DNA of 64,000 nt from Xenorhabdus griffiniae (GCF_037265215.1 NZ_CP147737.1:1364001-1428000), one strand, 5' to 3'. Positions 26,301 to 36,265 are shown, counted from the stretch's first letter. Notes: generated by a model not told the origin, from the letters alone. Numbers and translations: made by a program.

Positions 26301-28747
26301 AAAGAGAGTTAACGCCAACTCGTATCCTTCACTTATGGAGCCTCTCTAAGGAAAATGACAATGCCCGGTTGATTGATTCCTGTGAGATTTTACAGTGCGA
26401 CGCATTTTACAGCCCAATGTACCTGCAACAGGCGCTGATTGCAGAAAACCTGTTAGACGGCTTGCGCTTGTTGCTTGTCACCAACAATATCTTCAGCGTT
26501 GCGGGTGAGCCTATCGGTTCGCCGCATAAAGCCCTGCTTACTGGACCTGCCAGGGTTTTTTACCATGAATATCATGAAGTGCGTTGCCACCTGGTAGATA
26601 TTGATCTTGATGCCCCAGCTGCGGACATCGCCAACCTGCTGATCGATGAAAGCAATATCGATACCGATGGCAATTTGGTCGCCTACCGTCAGGGTTATCG
26701 CTGGGAAGAAGCCTATCGACAGGTGCCGCTCTCTTCTGAAGAAAGCAATAAAACCGTAGCTATTCGCGATGATGGTGTTTATCTAATCACCGGCGGTTTA
26801 GGAGGGATCGGTATGCTGGTTGCGAAGCAACTGGCGCAGAACAGCAATGCGACATTGATTCTGACGTACCGCTCACCATTGCCGGCACGTGAAGAGTGGC
26901 AATCCTGGCTTCAAGAACATGCAGTGGATGATGCCCTCAGCGAAAAACTCGCCTGTATCTTGCATCTGGAAGAACAAGGTAATCACGTGCATCTGTTGAA
27001 TGTAGACGTTTGCGATTACGCCGGTATGAAAGCGGGTCTGGCTGAATTCTCTCATATTGATGGCGTATTCCACACGGCGGGTGTCGTCGGAGGTGGGATT
27101 ATTCCCCTCAAAAACACATCTAACTGTACTGAAGTGCTAAATCCAAAAGTTCGCGGTACATTAATTTTGGATGAACTATTGGCTAACAGAGCGCCGGATT
27201 TCTTCCTCTTGTTCTCTTCCATTTCCGCCATTGTAGGCGATCCCGCTCGTATTGATTACTGCGCAGGTAACGCCTTTATGGACGTTTTCGCCCATTATCG
27301 TAATCAACATCGCCCGGGCTGTAGCATGTCCATTAACTGGGGCCAGTGGGGTGATATTGGTATGGCCGCGCGATGGAATAAGCAGCTCAATGAAAAAGGA
27401 AGAAACACGACATTTAAGAAAATTACCGGCGATCTTCTTACGAAAATTGAAAGTAAAGCCAGTGAAGAAGTGTTTCGCGTAAATCTTTCAGTCAATCAAG
27501 ATTGGGTGATTGACGAGCACCGCTTATTAAAAACACCCACGTTAGTCGGGACCTCTATTTTGTCTCTGCTGAATGAATATCTGAATGTGTTTAAACTAGG
27601 CGAAGAGTTACAAGTTAAGAATCTGATGCTGAGCACACCAGTGCTTTACCATAACGCCTGGCCGCGAGAAATGAATCTGGTTGTTACCCAACAGGATAAA
27701 GGTTACAAATTCAGCCTGAAAAGTCGCGGAATTCTGAACTTTAACTGGCAAGAACACGCATTTGGTCAGATTGGCGAAGCTAAAGAAGTGGATGACGACT
27801 ATGAGCAGCCGGATGTGATTCGCCGGCGTTGCTCTACTGTTATCAATGATTACGCGCTGAGCACCAATGAAGATTTCCTAGCGCTAAGTCATCGTTGGAA
27901 TACTATCGCTGAACTGCGCAAAAATGAAACCGAATGGTTTATTAGTCAAGCTCTGGCAAAAGAGTTCGTGGGCGATCTGCAACGTTATGTCTTTCATCCG
28001 GCAATGATTGATTCGGTCGCTGTCGCGTGTTTGTCGAGTTTGACGAAAGATCATTTCCTGCCGATCAGTTATGGGCATATTGATTTCCATGCGCCATTAG
28101 AAAAAGAGTGTTTTGTTCATGCGAAATTAAATCAGCCCCATCGATCCCAGGATAATACCATTGTTATGAACATTGTATTTTTCTCGGCGCAGGGTAAGAG
28201 ATTGATGACACTTGAGAATTATACGTTGATTAAAATCACGGATAATAATCAGGTGAGTGCCGGTGAAATAAATAAAATAACTGAGGTAAAAGTTAATTTA
28301 CAGAATAAAGACATCCTCTATTTTGAAGGACAGGAGGCTGTAAAACATATTCTTAATCACCTGGAATTCCCACAGTTAGTGGTGGTTACATCCGATCTGG
28401 ATCAATTAATTTTTGAAGCGATCCCAGAAAAAGAAAAGGAAGATAGTTTACAAATCGAAGCCAGTGTTTCGGATTCGCATGGCCGTCCGGCCTTGTCGGT
28501 GGAATATGTTGCGCCAGAAAATGATATTGAAAAAGAAATTGCAAATGTATGGCAATCCATACTTGGGATTTCTGGTATTGGCGTGCTGGACAATTTTACG
28601 GAGCTGGGGGGCAACTCTCTGCTGTCTGTACACGTTGTTTCTATTGTATCGAGTATTTTTGAAGTTGATATTCGCGTGGATCTTTTCTATCAGGATCAAA
28701 CTATCAGAGGCATGGCTAATCTGCTGGTTGGCGCATTAATCGAGTAA
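23312..28747 (+). CDS. Type I polyketide synthase module KS-AT-KR-DH-ACP
   Basis: The start at 23312 overlaps the preceding gene; the product has 1,811 residues. KS: about 10-430, active Cys at ~180 (TACSTAL), EAHGTATALGDP, NIGHTDTASG. AT: about 525-840, GHSVGEY and HAFH, the pattern for malonyl-CoA. KR: about 1150-1345, NADPH loop GGLGGIG, Ser near 1301 and DYCAGNAF with the YxxxN pair; no LDD motif, so A-type stereochemistry is possible. A dehydratase-like double hotdog follows (about 1395-1640) with DEHRLLKTPT in place of HxxxGxxxxP and HPAMIDS for the Asp motif. ACP: Ser near 1767. Placing DH after KR is unusual; the altered first motif leaves its activity uncertain. Confidence 0.9.
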   Translation: MNNFANVRDKDIAIIGMAGRFPGAEDITTYWRNLLDGLETITTFTEAELRASGVDEELIAAPNYIRRRGILGDAQHFDASFFDITPRDAEIMDPQHRNFLECSWLAFENAGYVPSTYPGKVSVFGGTGTAWYLQQASTNQEVQKYTSGASLVTNNDKDYVTTRVSYKLNLKGPSINVQTACSTALVAIVMGVNSLLNGESDMVVAGGVSIDTPERRGYLYMQGGMESADGHCYAFDARANGTVFSRGVGVVLLKRLSDAIRDGDHIYAVIKGGAINNDGNIKAGFTAPGIDGQVAVAKEALHRANVDPTTINFVEAHGTATALGDPIEFSSLCQTFQEFTSENQFCRLGSVKTNIGHTDTASGVASLIKASLSLKNRVLPASLHYKTPNPNIDFENSPFIMNTETHPLNANGKPLRALVNSFGVGGTNACVILEEAPEVPASSSTEGYLLFPYSAKTLSALEKIRENLRQYLQQNVEVNLTDVAYTLQVGRQRMVHSRVVVARDREALLNKLAQPTVIAPQSGKNHKSVVFMFPGQGNQYVNMARELYDSYPTFREHMDRCCAHLESILEHNLHDIIFQDTESTNKDLINETQYTQPALFVVEYALAQLWLSWSVRPDLMIGHSVGEYVVACLSGVLSLEDALTAVAMRGKLVQQLPAGAMLAVLMEEDALREYLSKSHLEIAAANYPGLCVVSGGLVEIETFQNKLEDDGIFYKLLDTSHAFHSYMMEPMLDDFRKVIEKITFNPPTIPFVSTVTGNWITDSQAQSHDYWVNHVRQPVLFTHAFKTLIAQGHNQFVFLEVGPGRSLESAAKQHINTAENPAIFTSLPMARDVALTGEQFLAALGNLWCSGVTIDWSGYYNGQRRLRLPLPSYPFERKEFRLPMVNMEALSGLDNRSINARKRKQSNISNWFYMPAWHQTIPGKYMSGRVAAVATDCWVIFTDKQGVADALLSQLRENGFTVITVTQGKTYQENDNVFVIDPDKSAHYVSLFSNIKKRELTPTRILHLWSLSKENDNARLIDSCEILQCDAFYSPMYLQQALIAENLLDGLRLLLVTNNIFSVAGEPIGSPHKALLTGPARVFYHEYHEVRCHLVDIDLDAPAADIANLLIDESNIDTDGNLVAYRQGYRWEEAYRQVPLSSEESNKTVAIRDDGVYLITGGLGGIGMLVAKQLAQNSNATLILTYRSPLPAREEWQSWLQEHAVDDALSEKLACILHLEEQGNHVHLLNVDVCDYAGMKAGLAEFSHIDGVFHTAGVVGGGIIPLKNTSNCTEVLNPKVRGTLILDELLANRAPDFFLLFSSISAIVGDPARIDYCAGNAFMDVFAHYRNQHRPGCSMSINWGQWGDIGMAARWNKQLNEKGRNTTFKKITGDLLTKIESKASEEVFRVNLSVNQDWVIDEHRLLKTPTLVGTSILSLLNEYLNVFKLGEELQVKNLMLSTPVLYHNAWPREMNLVVTQQDKGYKFSLKSRGILNFNWQEHAFGQIGEAKEVDDDYEQPDVIRRRCSTVINDYALSTNEDFLALSHRWNTIAELRKNETEWFISQALAKEFVGDLQRYVFHPAMIDSVAVACLSSLTKDHFLPISYGHIDFHAPLEKECFVHAKLNQPHRSQDNTIVMNIVFFSAQGKRLMTLENYTLIKITDNNQVSAGEINKITEVKVNLQNKDILYFEGQEAVKHILNHLEFPQLVVVTSDLDQLIFEAIPEKEKEDSLQIEASVSDSHGRPALSVEYVAPENDIEKEIANVWQSILGISGIGVLDNFTELGGNSLLSVHVVSIVSSIFEVDIRVDLFYQDQTIRGMANLLVGALIE

Positions 28748-28819
28748 ATAAATATCGCGTTATAGCTGCCAGTGCACACTATCACTATGACCCGACATGC
28801 TACCTAGGAAGAAAAGAAT

Positions 28820-31800
28820 ATGACAAACAAAAGCGATGTTATTCGTTCATTAAGCTTGGATGAAATAAAAAAATTAGCCCGCCAGAAAAAAATACAAACC
28901 GCAGACAAGACACAAGACGAAATTCAGCGCTGCACCGATGTTAAGCGTAAACAATTTCCGCTGACCAGTTCGCAAAAAAGCATGTGGATGCTTGATCAAT
29001 ACCTTGAAGATAAAAGAGCCTATAACAATTCCTATGCTTTTGTTTGTCATATGGCGCTCGAATTCAATCAGGAGCAAGCACGTCACGCGTTAACGTTATT
29101 GACCCGTAAGCACACTATTTTACGCACAACATTTCAGATGGTTAATGGTGAAGTGATGCAATGTATCTCGGATGATATTATTTTTAATTTCGTCTATGAA
29201 GATATCGTAACCATGCCAGAAGAGGAGAAAAAGGATCGTATTGATAAGCAAGCGCTCAAAGAAGGACGCCGGATTTTTGATCTATCCCGTGGGCCACTTT
29301 CCTATTGGCGGGTGATTAAAACCCAACATAATGAGTATGTGATGATGCTAACGCTTCATCATATTATTTCTGACGGCTGGACAATGAATCTCTTTTTCAG
29401 GGAGTTAATGGGGATCTATTTCCAATTGGAAAATGGCATTATGCCAGCAGTTGATGATTTTTTGCAATTCTCTGACTATGCACTGGCAGAAAACCAGTGG
29501 CAAATTAACGGTCATTACAACCGAGGTCTGGCGTACTGGAAAAAACAACTGGATGGCGTACAGGGTATACTGAATATTCCCACCGACGCGCCACGTCCTG
29601 CACAAATGAATTCGCGGGGCAGCATCGTCAGCCAGACACTGGATCGTGATTTGCAAAAAACCTTAAGCGTGCTGTGTAGTCATCATAACAGCACTCTGTT
29701 TCATGCTATGTTAACCGCCTGGCAAGTCTTGCTGTACTTCTACAGTGGTCAGAACGAAATCATCGTCGGAATTCCTTTCGCAAACCGAAATCATGCAGCG
29801 AGTCGGGATTTGATGGGGCTTTTTATGAATCCCCTGCCGCTGCGTGGGGATATCCGTGCGGAATCTCGATTTGATGAAATATTGGCACAGGTGCGCGCGA
29901 ACTGCGCTGAGGCGATGCTTTATCAGGACGTTCCTTTCAACATGATCCTAGACAACATCAGTTTTGTGCGCTCACCTCGGGTGAATCCCCTGTTCCAAGC
30001 CATGCTATGCTATCAGGTTTTTCCGCATTTCTATGAAGATAGCCAAACATCGATTAAACCTTTAAAAGTGGATTATGGCGTTTCAAAAACCGAACTTGAC
30101 CTCTGGGTCGAAGAAGACAGCGATAAGCTGTTATTGACGCTCTATTACAACTCGACCCTTTACCGTGAAAGCACGGCTAGGCAGATGCTGGAACATTTCC
30201 AACTAATACTGCGCCAATTCGTGAACAATCCGCATATCACCCTCGCGCAGATCTCGTTGTTGAGTGACGAAAAGCGAAGTCAGTACCAGGCCTGGAGTCC
30301 TCAACCGCAAGCCGATTTTGTATCGGTACACCAACAATTGGTCCAAGTCGCTAATAATGCTCCGTACCAGATGGCGGTGCGTTGCGATGATCGGGTGCTG
30401 AATTATCAACAGGTAGAGGAGCAATCAGAAAATCTGGCTCAATGGCTGCTGGCAGAGGGCTTGCAACCTGGTAATGTGGTCGGTATTCATATGGAGAAGG
30501 GCATCGACTGCATGATAGCCATTATGGCTATTTTGCGAGCAGGCGGATGTTATCTCCCGTTGGATATCACCCTACCGCATGAACAGTTGGAGTATATGAT
30601 ATACGATGCAGCGGCACGCTGGATGCTCACCGAGAGCGATAATGTCACGTTTGACGGGGTGACTTCCCTGAATATTCATGTGACTCCCCTATCGATTGCC
30701 CGGCAGCCGCTGCCGAACGTTGTCCCGGACGCCCCTGCCTGTATTATTTATACCTCAGGCAGTACGGGTACACCGAAAGGAGTACAGGTCAATCACGCCC
30801 AACTTGCTTGCTGTTGCGATAACGCTCGCCAGATCTTACAACAACCTACAGGAGCGCATTATGGCATGTTCTCTAGTTTCACAACCGATCTGGCTCATAC
30901 CATGATTTTTCCTGCCCTGACCAGCGGTGGCTGTTTAAACATTATCAGCAATAGCACATTACAAGATCCGCTCCGTCTGACAGCATTACTCACGCATCAG
31001 CCGCTCGATTGTATAAAAATAACGCCATCCCATTTTAGTGCATTATTAAATGGTGAAAACGTATCTGCTCTACTTCCATCCTCCGTGCTCGTGTTAGGGG
31101 GTGAGCGTGTGCCCTGGTCGCTGGTTGAACACTTGCGAGCGCTGAATGCCCGCTGCCGCATTTTGAACCACTATGGAACAACCGAGAGCACCGTAGAGAT
31201 CACAACGTGGGAAGCTATGCCGGACACACAGTTGCCGGCAGGCAGCTATCTGCCCATTGGTAAACCTTTTCCCTGTGTGCAATTGCTGATTTTAGATAAT
31301 CAGTTCCAGCCGCTGGCTGACGGTTTGCCTGGTGAAATCTGCATTGGTGGCGCACTCCTCAGTGCTGGCTACATTGGCAGTCATTCGCACAAAAACGCCA
31401 GTGCCTTTATTCCCCACCCACTGCTTAAAGATGAACGCCTTTACCGTACTGGCGACAAAGGACGCTACCTGCCGGATGGCAATATTGAGTACTTAGGGCG
31501 TTTCGATCGCCAGGTGAAAATCCGCGGTTTTCAGGTTGAACTTGCCGAAATCGAGAACGTTCTTCATCAGTGCTCCGGCGTAACTCAGGCCGCTGCGTTA
31601 GTAAAACCGATCAGTGACGATGAACAACAATTACTGGTCTTTTTTGCGACGGCACCCGGGTGGCAACAGGATGATATTAAAAATTATGCTCGTGCCCAGT
31701 TACCTCACTTTATGTTACCGGATAGATGGTTATGGCTTGAATCGATGCCACTCACCACCAGCGGTAAGATCAACTATACTTGGCTGAACACACTGACGTT

Positions 31801-32887
31801 GCCACACGATGATATCACGTGTCGACGCCCGCAAAGTGAAACGGAGCGCCTGCTGCATCGGCTTTATTGCAGTATGCTCAATCTTAGTGACGTCGGTATT
31901 GATGACAGTTTTTTCCAACTGGATGGCAATTCGATCAATGCACTAAAACTAGTGATGCAGGTTAACCAGCAATTCGGTATCTCTTTGTCTCTGGGACAGT
32001 TGATTGAACATAGCAGTATTTCGCAATTGGCACAGTTTGTGGAGAAGGTCATCACTTCACAGGCGTTAACTTCTCTGGTGACGCTGAACAAGGGTAATGA
32101 GAGCCAGCCTACCTTTCTGATGGTCCATCCAGCAGGCGGCAATGTACTCTGCTATTACCCCATGTTGAAACCTCTGGGGTCACGCTACCCGGTCTACGCT
32201 CTTCAGGTCGCTGATTTTAGCCAAATTAACGACTATGACCGCGAAATATCCTCCCTGGCTGCATTCTACCTGCGACAAACAGGGGATCTGATCTATCGCC
32301 AAAAACTGATTATTGGCGGCTGGTCGCTGGGTGCAACTATCGCTTTCGAAATGGGCCAACAGATCGCCAGCATCACAGGTTTGGCACCAACGCTTCTGGT
32401 GTTTGATCAGCCTGCGCCGCAAATGCGCGTCGATAACGCTGAAAATATGAGCGACAGCAAACGCCTAGTTTATTATGCCCACAAAGTTGCGATGTTTACA
32501 GGCACGCATTTCAATATTTCGGAAGAGAAATTGGCTGCGATGAGCCATGATGAACGCACCTATCTGTTTATGAGTGAATTTCAACGCGCAGGGTTAGTCC
32601 CTGCTTCACTGAGTTTTGAATATTTCCGTCATTTTCTGGTAATTTTCTGGGCGCACATCAATGCCAGCGATCGTTATATCGGTGCGCCTTATTCCGGAAA
32701 CATTGTGGTGGCCGAAGCGCAGGAGGATTTGCCTGATAGGATACGGTTGCCTGTAGCTGGACTTGGCTGGCAGAGCTTGGCGGATAAAGCTGTCATCATT
32801 TTGCCAGCGCAAGGCAATCATGTCACCATGATGAAAGAACCTTTCATCACAGAACTTATTCAGCGTGTAAAACAGGTGCTGCCATGA
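28820..32887 (+). CDS. NRPS termination module C-A-T-TE
   Basis: The 1,355-residue protein starts at 28820 after AGGAAGAAAAG. Condensation domain about 45-470 with intact HHIISDG. Adenylation domain about 490-1010 with YTSGSTGTPKGVQ, FTTDLAHT and YGTTESTVE; specificity positions read D-L-T-K-V-G-H-V-E, close to the aspartate code D-L-T-K-V-G-H-I-G, so Asp or a close analogue is the best guess. Carrier serine about 1036 (LDGNSIN). Type I thioesterase from about 1090 with GWSLG (Ser ~1167) and the catalytic His in QGNHVTMM (~1333). It would add the last residue and release the product by hydrolysis or cyclisation. Confidence 0.9.
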   Translation: MTNKSDVIRSLSLDEIKKLARQKKIQTADKTQDEIQRCTDVKRKQFPLTSSQKSMWMLDQYLEDKRAYNNSYAFVCHMALEFNQEQARHALTLLTRKHTILRTTFQMVNGEVMQCISDDIIFNFVYEDIVTMPEEEKKDRIDKQALKEGRRIFDLSRGPLSYWRVIKTQHNEYVMMLTLHHIISDGWTMNLFFRELMGIYFQLENGIMPAVDDFLQFSDYALAENQWQINGHYNRGLAYWKKQLDGVQGILNIPTDAPRPAQMNSRGSIVSQTLDRDLQKTLSVLCSHHNSTLFHAMLTAWQVLLYFYSGQNEIIVGIPFANRNHAASRDLMGLFMNPLPLRGDIRAESRFDEILAQVRANCAEAMLYQDVPFNMILDNISFVRSPRVNPLFQAMLCYQVFPHFYEDSQTSIKPLKVDYGVSKTELDLWVEEDSDKLLLTLYYNSTLYRESTARQMLEHFQLILRQFVNNPHITLAQISLLSDEKRSQYQAWSPQPQADFVSVHQQLVQVANNAPYQMAVRCDDRVLNYQQVEEQSENLAQWLLAEGLQPGNVVGIHMEKGIDCMIAIMAILRAGGCYLPLDITLPHEQLEYMIYDAAARWMLTESDNVTFDGVTSLNIHVTPLSIARQPLPNVVPDAPACIIYTSGSTGTPKGVQVNHAQLACCCDNARQILQQPTGAHYGMFSSFTTDLAHTMIFPALTSGGCLNIISNSTLQDPLRLTALLTHQPLDCIKITPSHFSALLNGENVSALLPSSVLVLGGERVPWSLVEHLRALNARCRILNHYGTTESTVEITTWEAMPDTQLPAGSYLPIGKPFPCVQLLILDNQFQPLADGLPGEICIGGALLSAGYIGSHSHKNASAFIPHPLLKDERLYRTGDKGRYLPDGNIEYLGRFDRQVKIRGFQVELAEIENVLHQCSGVTQAAALVKPISDDEQQLLVFFATAPGWQQDDIKNYARAQLPHFMLPDRWLWLESMPLTTSGKINYTWLNTLTLPHDDITCRRPQSETERLLHRLYCSMLNLSDVGIDDSFFQLDGNSINALKLVMQVNQQFGISLSLGQLIEHSSISQLAQFVEKVITSQALTSLVTLNKGNESQPTFLMVHPAGGNVLCYYPMLKPLGSRYPVYALQVADFSQINDYDREISSLAAFYLRQTGDLIYRQKLIIGGWSLGATIAFEMGQQIASITGLAPTLLVFDQPAPQMRVDNAENMSDSKRLVYYAHKVAMFTGTHFNISEEKLAAMSHDERTYLFMSEFQRAGLVPASLSFEYFRHFLVIFWAHINASDRYIGAPYSGNIVVAEAQEDLPDRIRLPVAGLGWQSLADKAVIILPAQGNHVTMMKEPFITELIQRVKQVLP

Positions 32888-34491
32888 GCGCAACCGGGCA
32901 GGCAAATACCTTGAGTATTGAGGGAAACCACAAAGAAAATTCAGAGATATCCTTCCGTAGTTGGTGCGCTGTTATTGGCGGCCTGCTCGGCGGCTTTATG
33001 GCCATTATGGATATCCAAATAACCAACTCGTCGATGAAGGTTATTCAGGGCGCTTTATCAGCCACGCTGGATGATAGTTCGTGGCTAATGACCTCTTACT
33101 TTACTGCTGAGATCATCGCCATCCCTCTGTGTGGTTGGTTAACGCAGGCGCTTGGCAGCAACCGCTATGCCCTGTGGTGTATCGTCAGTTTTCTTGCTGC
33201 GTCAATACTGTGTTCATTTTCATGGAACCTGAATTCCATGATTGTCTTTCGGGCATTACAGGGATTCAGCGGCGGCGCGCTAATCCCTCTCTCATTTCGC
33301 CTGATTATTGAGGTCTTACCGGGAGAAAAACGCCCCTTCGGGATGTCTTTATTCGGTATTGTGAGTACTTTTTCCCCAGCAATTGGCCCCTCGCTGGGCG
33401 GTTGGCTGACAGAGACGTTCTCTTGGCACGCTATTTTTTACATTAACGCCGTGCCTGCTGTTTTCGCTTGTAGCCTGATTAACTATGGGATGAAGCGCCC
33501 GCCCATTCGTTGGCAGGTTATTCTCGACGGTGATTTTATCGGCATCCTCACTGCGATGCTATGGTTAGGCTCATTGGAAGTCGTTCTGGAAGAAGGGCGC
33601 AGTTTGCACTGGCTGGATTCTAACCTTATCTGCTCGCTTATCGCGATATCTGTAGTGGCATTTTTAGGGTTCATTTATGATCAGCTTGTGCACCCTTCCC
33701 CATTAATTAACATCCGCATGTTCAGAAATGCGGCGTTCTCGCATGCCTGCATTATGTTCTTTATGCTGGGTATCGCTATTTATGGCACGCTGTTTATGGC
33801 GTCGTTTTATCTTACCACTGTGCATAACTATGACGCTCTACAGATTGGCAATGTTTTGATTTGGATGGGGTTACCGCAACTGGCAATCCTCCCATTTATC
33901 CCGAAGTTGCTTAAGATTTTCAATCTGAAGTATATGATTTTCATCGGCTTCACCTGTCTGGCCATTAGTTCATTCATGAATGGGCATATGGATAGCAATT
34001 TTGCCGGGCAGAAGATGAAATTCTCGTTACTGATTTGGGCGCTGGGGCAACCCTTTATCATGGTGCCGCTTTCCATGATTGCTACCCGTAATGTCCAGTC
34101 CAAAGATAGCGCCTCATCCGCTATTCTGATTAACATTACCCGCAGCGTTGGCGGCTCAATGGGTACGGCTATTCTTTCCACCCTCTACGTTAATCATGCG
34201 TGGATGCATGCCAAACAGATCCAATCGATGATAACTTCCGATAGCGATGCGTTTAATCGCTACGTGGATAGCGTCAAAGCGCTTTTGATCCATCACGGTG
34301 GCTCGCTAAATAACCTCAACGTTCAACAGACCGCCTATGCAATATTAATTAAAGACATTAAGTTGCAGGCTCAAATCATCGCGTTTAATGACATCTTTTA
34401 TGTGATGGGCGGGATGATGCTGGCCACAGCGATCATGGCATTGCTCGCAACAAAGAATTTCCGGTTATTCCAGTCCTCACAGGAGAAATAA
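32884..34491 (+). CDS. DHA2-family MFS exporter (EmrB-like)
   Basis: The 535-residue integral membrane protein begins within the NRPS stop codon (ATGA overlap). It has about 14 hydrophobic segments, MAIMDIQITNSS in the first helix and GGLLGGFMAIMDI like EmrB, and the motif-C-like FSPAIGPSLGGWL. It should form a tripartite pump with the HlyD/EmrA-type adaptor at 36266-37288 and an outer membrane channel such as TolC. The coupling to the NRPS makes it the probable exporter of the cluster product and a self-resistance factor. Confidence 0.88.
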   Translation: MSATGQANTLSIEGNHKENSEISFRSWCAVIGGLLGGFMAIMDIQITNSSMKVIQGALSATLDDSSWLMTSYFTAEIIAIPLCGWLTQALGSNRYALWCIVSFLAASILCSFSWNLNSMIVFRALQGFSGGALIPLSFRLIIEVLPGEKRPFGMSLFGIVSTFSPAIGPSLGGWLTETFSWHAIFYINAVPAVFACSLINYGMKRPPIRWQVILDGDFIGILTAMLWLGSLEVVLEEGRSLHWLDSNLICSLIAISVVAFLGFIYDQLVHPSPLINIRMFRNAAFSHACIMFFMLGIAIYGTLFMASFYLTTVHNYDALQIGNVLIWMGLPQLAILPFIPKLLKIFNLKYMIFIGFTCLAISSFMNGHMDSNFAGQKMKFSLLIWALGQPFIMVPLSMIATRNVQSKDSASSAILINITRSVGGSMGTAILSTLYVNHAWMHAKQIQSMITSDSDAFNRYVDSVKALLIHHGGSLNNLNVQQTAYAILIKDIKLQAQIIAFNDIFYVMGGMMLATAIMALLATKNFRLFQSSQEK

Positions 34492-34495
34492 TAAA

Positions 34496-35119
34496 ATGAG
34501 CCAGAATACCCCTTTTACTTTTCTGCATTACCTGCGCTCGCGTACAGCGTTACTGAACATCATCATTCCGTTAGCACTTTATTATAGTGCGCTGTACTTA
34601 TTTGGCATTGGTACGGCGTTGCTGGTCAGCGCGGTTTGGGCCGCATTTCTCGCGCTACAAAGCAAAAATCGTCAGGCGACGCTGGCCGTTGTGCTGATGA
34701 TCCTGCTTTCCGGTCTATGCCACTATTTATTCCTGCGTCATCCCGCGTGGCTGCCCGTTCAACGGGAGGATGTTTTTCTGTCGCTAAGTGGCGCATTAAC
34801 GGTTGCGGTGGTTTTCCTTTTTTATTCGCTGCGCGGTGAGTCCGTTATCCAGACCTTAGCCGAACAAGCAAGGCCACAACTTAGGACTCTGAACATATAC
34901 GGCTCACCCGCCTATTTTCGCGTCTGGCGAGAAATATCGCTGACGTGGATAGTCGTTTATCTGTGCAAAGCAATCCTAGTATACCTGCTGTATCACTTAC
35001 ACAGCCCATTATTGAATACATTCCTGCTAGTGGTTGGCTGGCCGCTAACGTTGGCGATGATATTTTTTAGTGTTCGCTGGCCACGTTATCGCTGGCAGGC
35101 AAAAACGAAGCAGTCTTGA
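34496..35119 (+). CDS. Multi-pass membrane protein of unknown function
   Basis: The 207-residue protein has about six hydrophobic segments and short charged loops. The start at 34496 is 4 bp after the exporter gene and well placed behind CAGGAG. It resembles VC0807-like small membrane proteins in length and topology, but I cannot assign a family with confidence. Its position between the exporter and the reductase in one transcription unit suggests a role in transport or tolerance of the product. It has no catalytic motif that I can see. Confidence 0.65.
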   Translation: MSQNTPFTFLHYLRSRTALLNIIIPLALYYSALYLFGIGTALLVSAVWAAFLALQSKNRQATLAVVLMILLSGLCHYLFLRHPAWLPVQREDVFLSLSGALTVAVVFLFYSLRGESVIQTLAEQARPQLRTLNIYGSPAYFRVWREISLTWIVVYLCKAILVYLLYHLHSPLLNTFLLVVGWPLTLAMIFFSVRWPRYRWQAKTKQS

Positions 35120-35178
35120 GCTTTTGCCTGACACCGAGAGAATCACCCATAACCTACTAGTTTAAAGGTAAGCAGATC

Positions 35179-36198
35179 ATGACACATTACGAAAACAAAG
35201 CCATCGTACTGGCTAGGCACCCTGAAGGCCCCTTACAACTCAGTGAGTTCCGCATGGAGATAACGCCTGTCAGAGATCTGGAGCCGGGCGAATTCCTTAT
35301 CGCCAATCAGTGGTTATCGCTGGATCCCTACATCCGTCTGCGCCTGAACCTCAGTACAGATTATGTCAACTCCATCCATTGCGGCGACGTTATCGCCGGA
35401 GAAACCGTCGGCGTTGTGGTAGCATCTCGCAACCCGAACTTTAACGAGGGCAGCAAAGTCTTCGTATATTCAGGCTGGCAGCAGTACTACATCAGCAACG
35501 AGCGTGATTTTATTGTTCACACCTTGCCGCAGGTCGAGCTGTCCGACACCATTTTTCTGAATACCGTGGGTACACCGGGACGTGCTGCCTATTTCGGCAT
35601 GATACGTATCGCTAAACCGCGTGCAGGGGAAACGTTGGTGGTATCAGCGGCCTCTGGCGCGGTGGGATCAACCGTAGGGCAGATTGGCAAAATGGCGGGG
35701 TGTCGGGTAGTAGGTATCGCTGGTAGCGAAGAGAAATGCCGGTATGTCGTTCATGAGCTTGGGTTTGACTTCTGCGTTAACTATCGAGACAGCGATTTCA
35801 AACACCAACTGCGCCAGGCTTGCCCGAACGGCATCGATATTTACTTCGAAAATGTCGGTGGCCGAATTTCGGTGCTGGTCGCACAATTATTAAATGACGG
35901 CGCCCGCGTACCGGTTTGTGGCAATGCGGCTAATTACGATCAATCATCCAGTATTGCGGCTTCCAGCCCTGCTGATTTTTTCTCCTCTCTGCCAAATCCC
36001 CCTGTCAACCGTTTTTTTCTGGTAACGGAATGGTTTAAGGATTACCCGGAATCGGATGAGTGGCTATTGAATGCGCTTCATGAAGGAAAACTTAAATATC
36101 GGGAAACGTTAATTGATGGGTTGGAAAAAGCTCCGCAAGCTTTTATCGATCTCTTAAACGCCAGACATTTTGGAAAACAAATTGTCAAGATAAGCTGA
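35179..36198 (+). CDS. MDR-family NADPH oxidoreductase, possible trans-acting enoyl reductase
   Basis: The 339-residue protein belongs to the zinc-independent medium-chain reductases related to YncB/CurA and prostaglandin reductase. It has an ADH_N_2-type N-terminus (SLDPYIRLRLN), the nucleotide loop AASGAVGSTVGQIGKMAGC, and FENVGG further on. The family reduces alpha,beta-unsaturated ketones or acyl groups with NADPH. The PKS in this cluster has KR and DH but no ER domain, so this enzyme may reduce the enoyl intermediate in trans; that is inference from gene context. It is co-directional with the exporter genes. Confidence 0.85.
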   Translation: MTHYENKAIVLARHPEGPLQLSEFRMEITPVRDLEPGEFLIANQWLSLDPYIRLRLNLSTDYVNSIHCGDVIAGETVGVVVASRNPNFNEGSKVFVYSGWQQYYISNERDFIVHTLPQVELSDTIFLNTVGTPGRAAYFGMIRIAKPRAGETLVVSAASGAVGSTVGQIGKMAGCRVVGIAGSEEKCRYVVHELGFDFCVNYRDSDFKHQLRQACPNGIDIYFENVGGRISVLVAQLLNDGARVPVCGNAANYDQSSSIAASSPADFFSSLPNPPVNRFFLVTEWFKDYPESDEWLLNALHEGKLKYRETLIDGLEKAPQAFIDLLNARHFGKQIVKIS

Positions 36199-36265
36199 TC
36201 TGTATCGCCAGAAAATGTTATCTCCAGCTTTTCCGGCAGTTACACATCTTATGCGATAATTGCCA

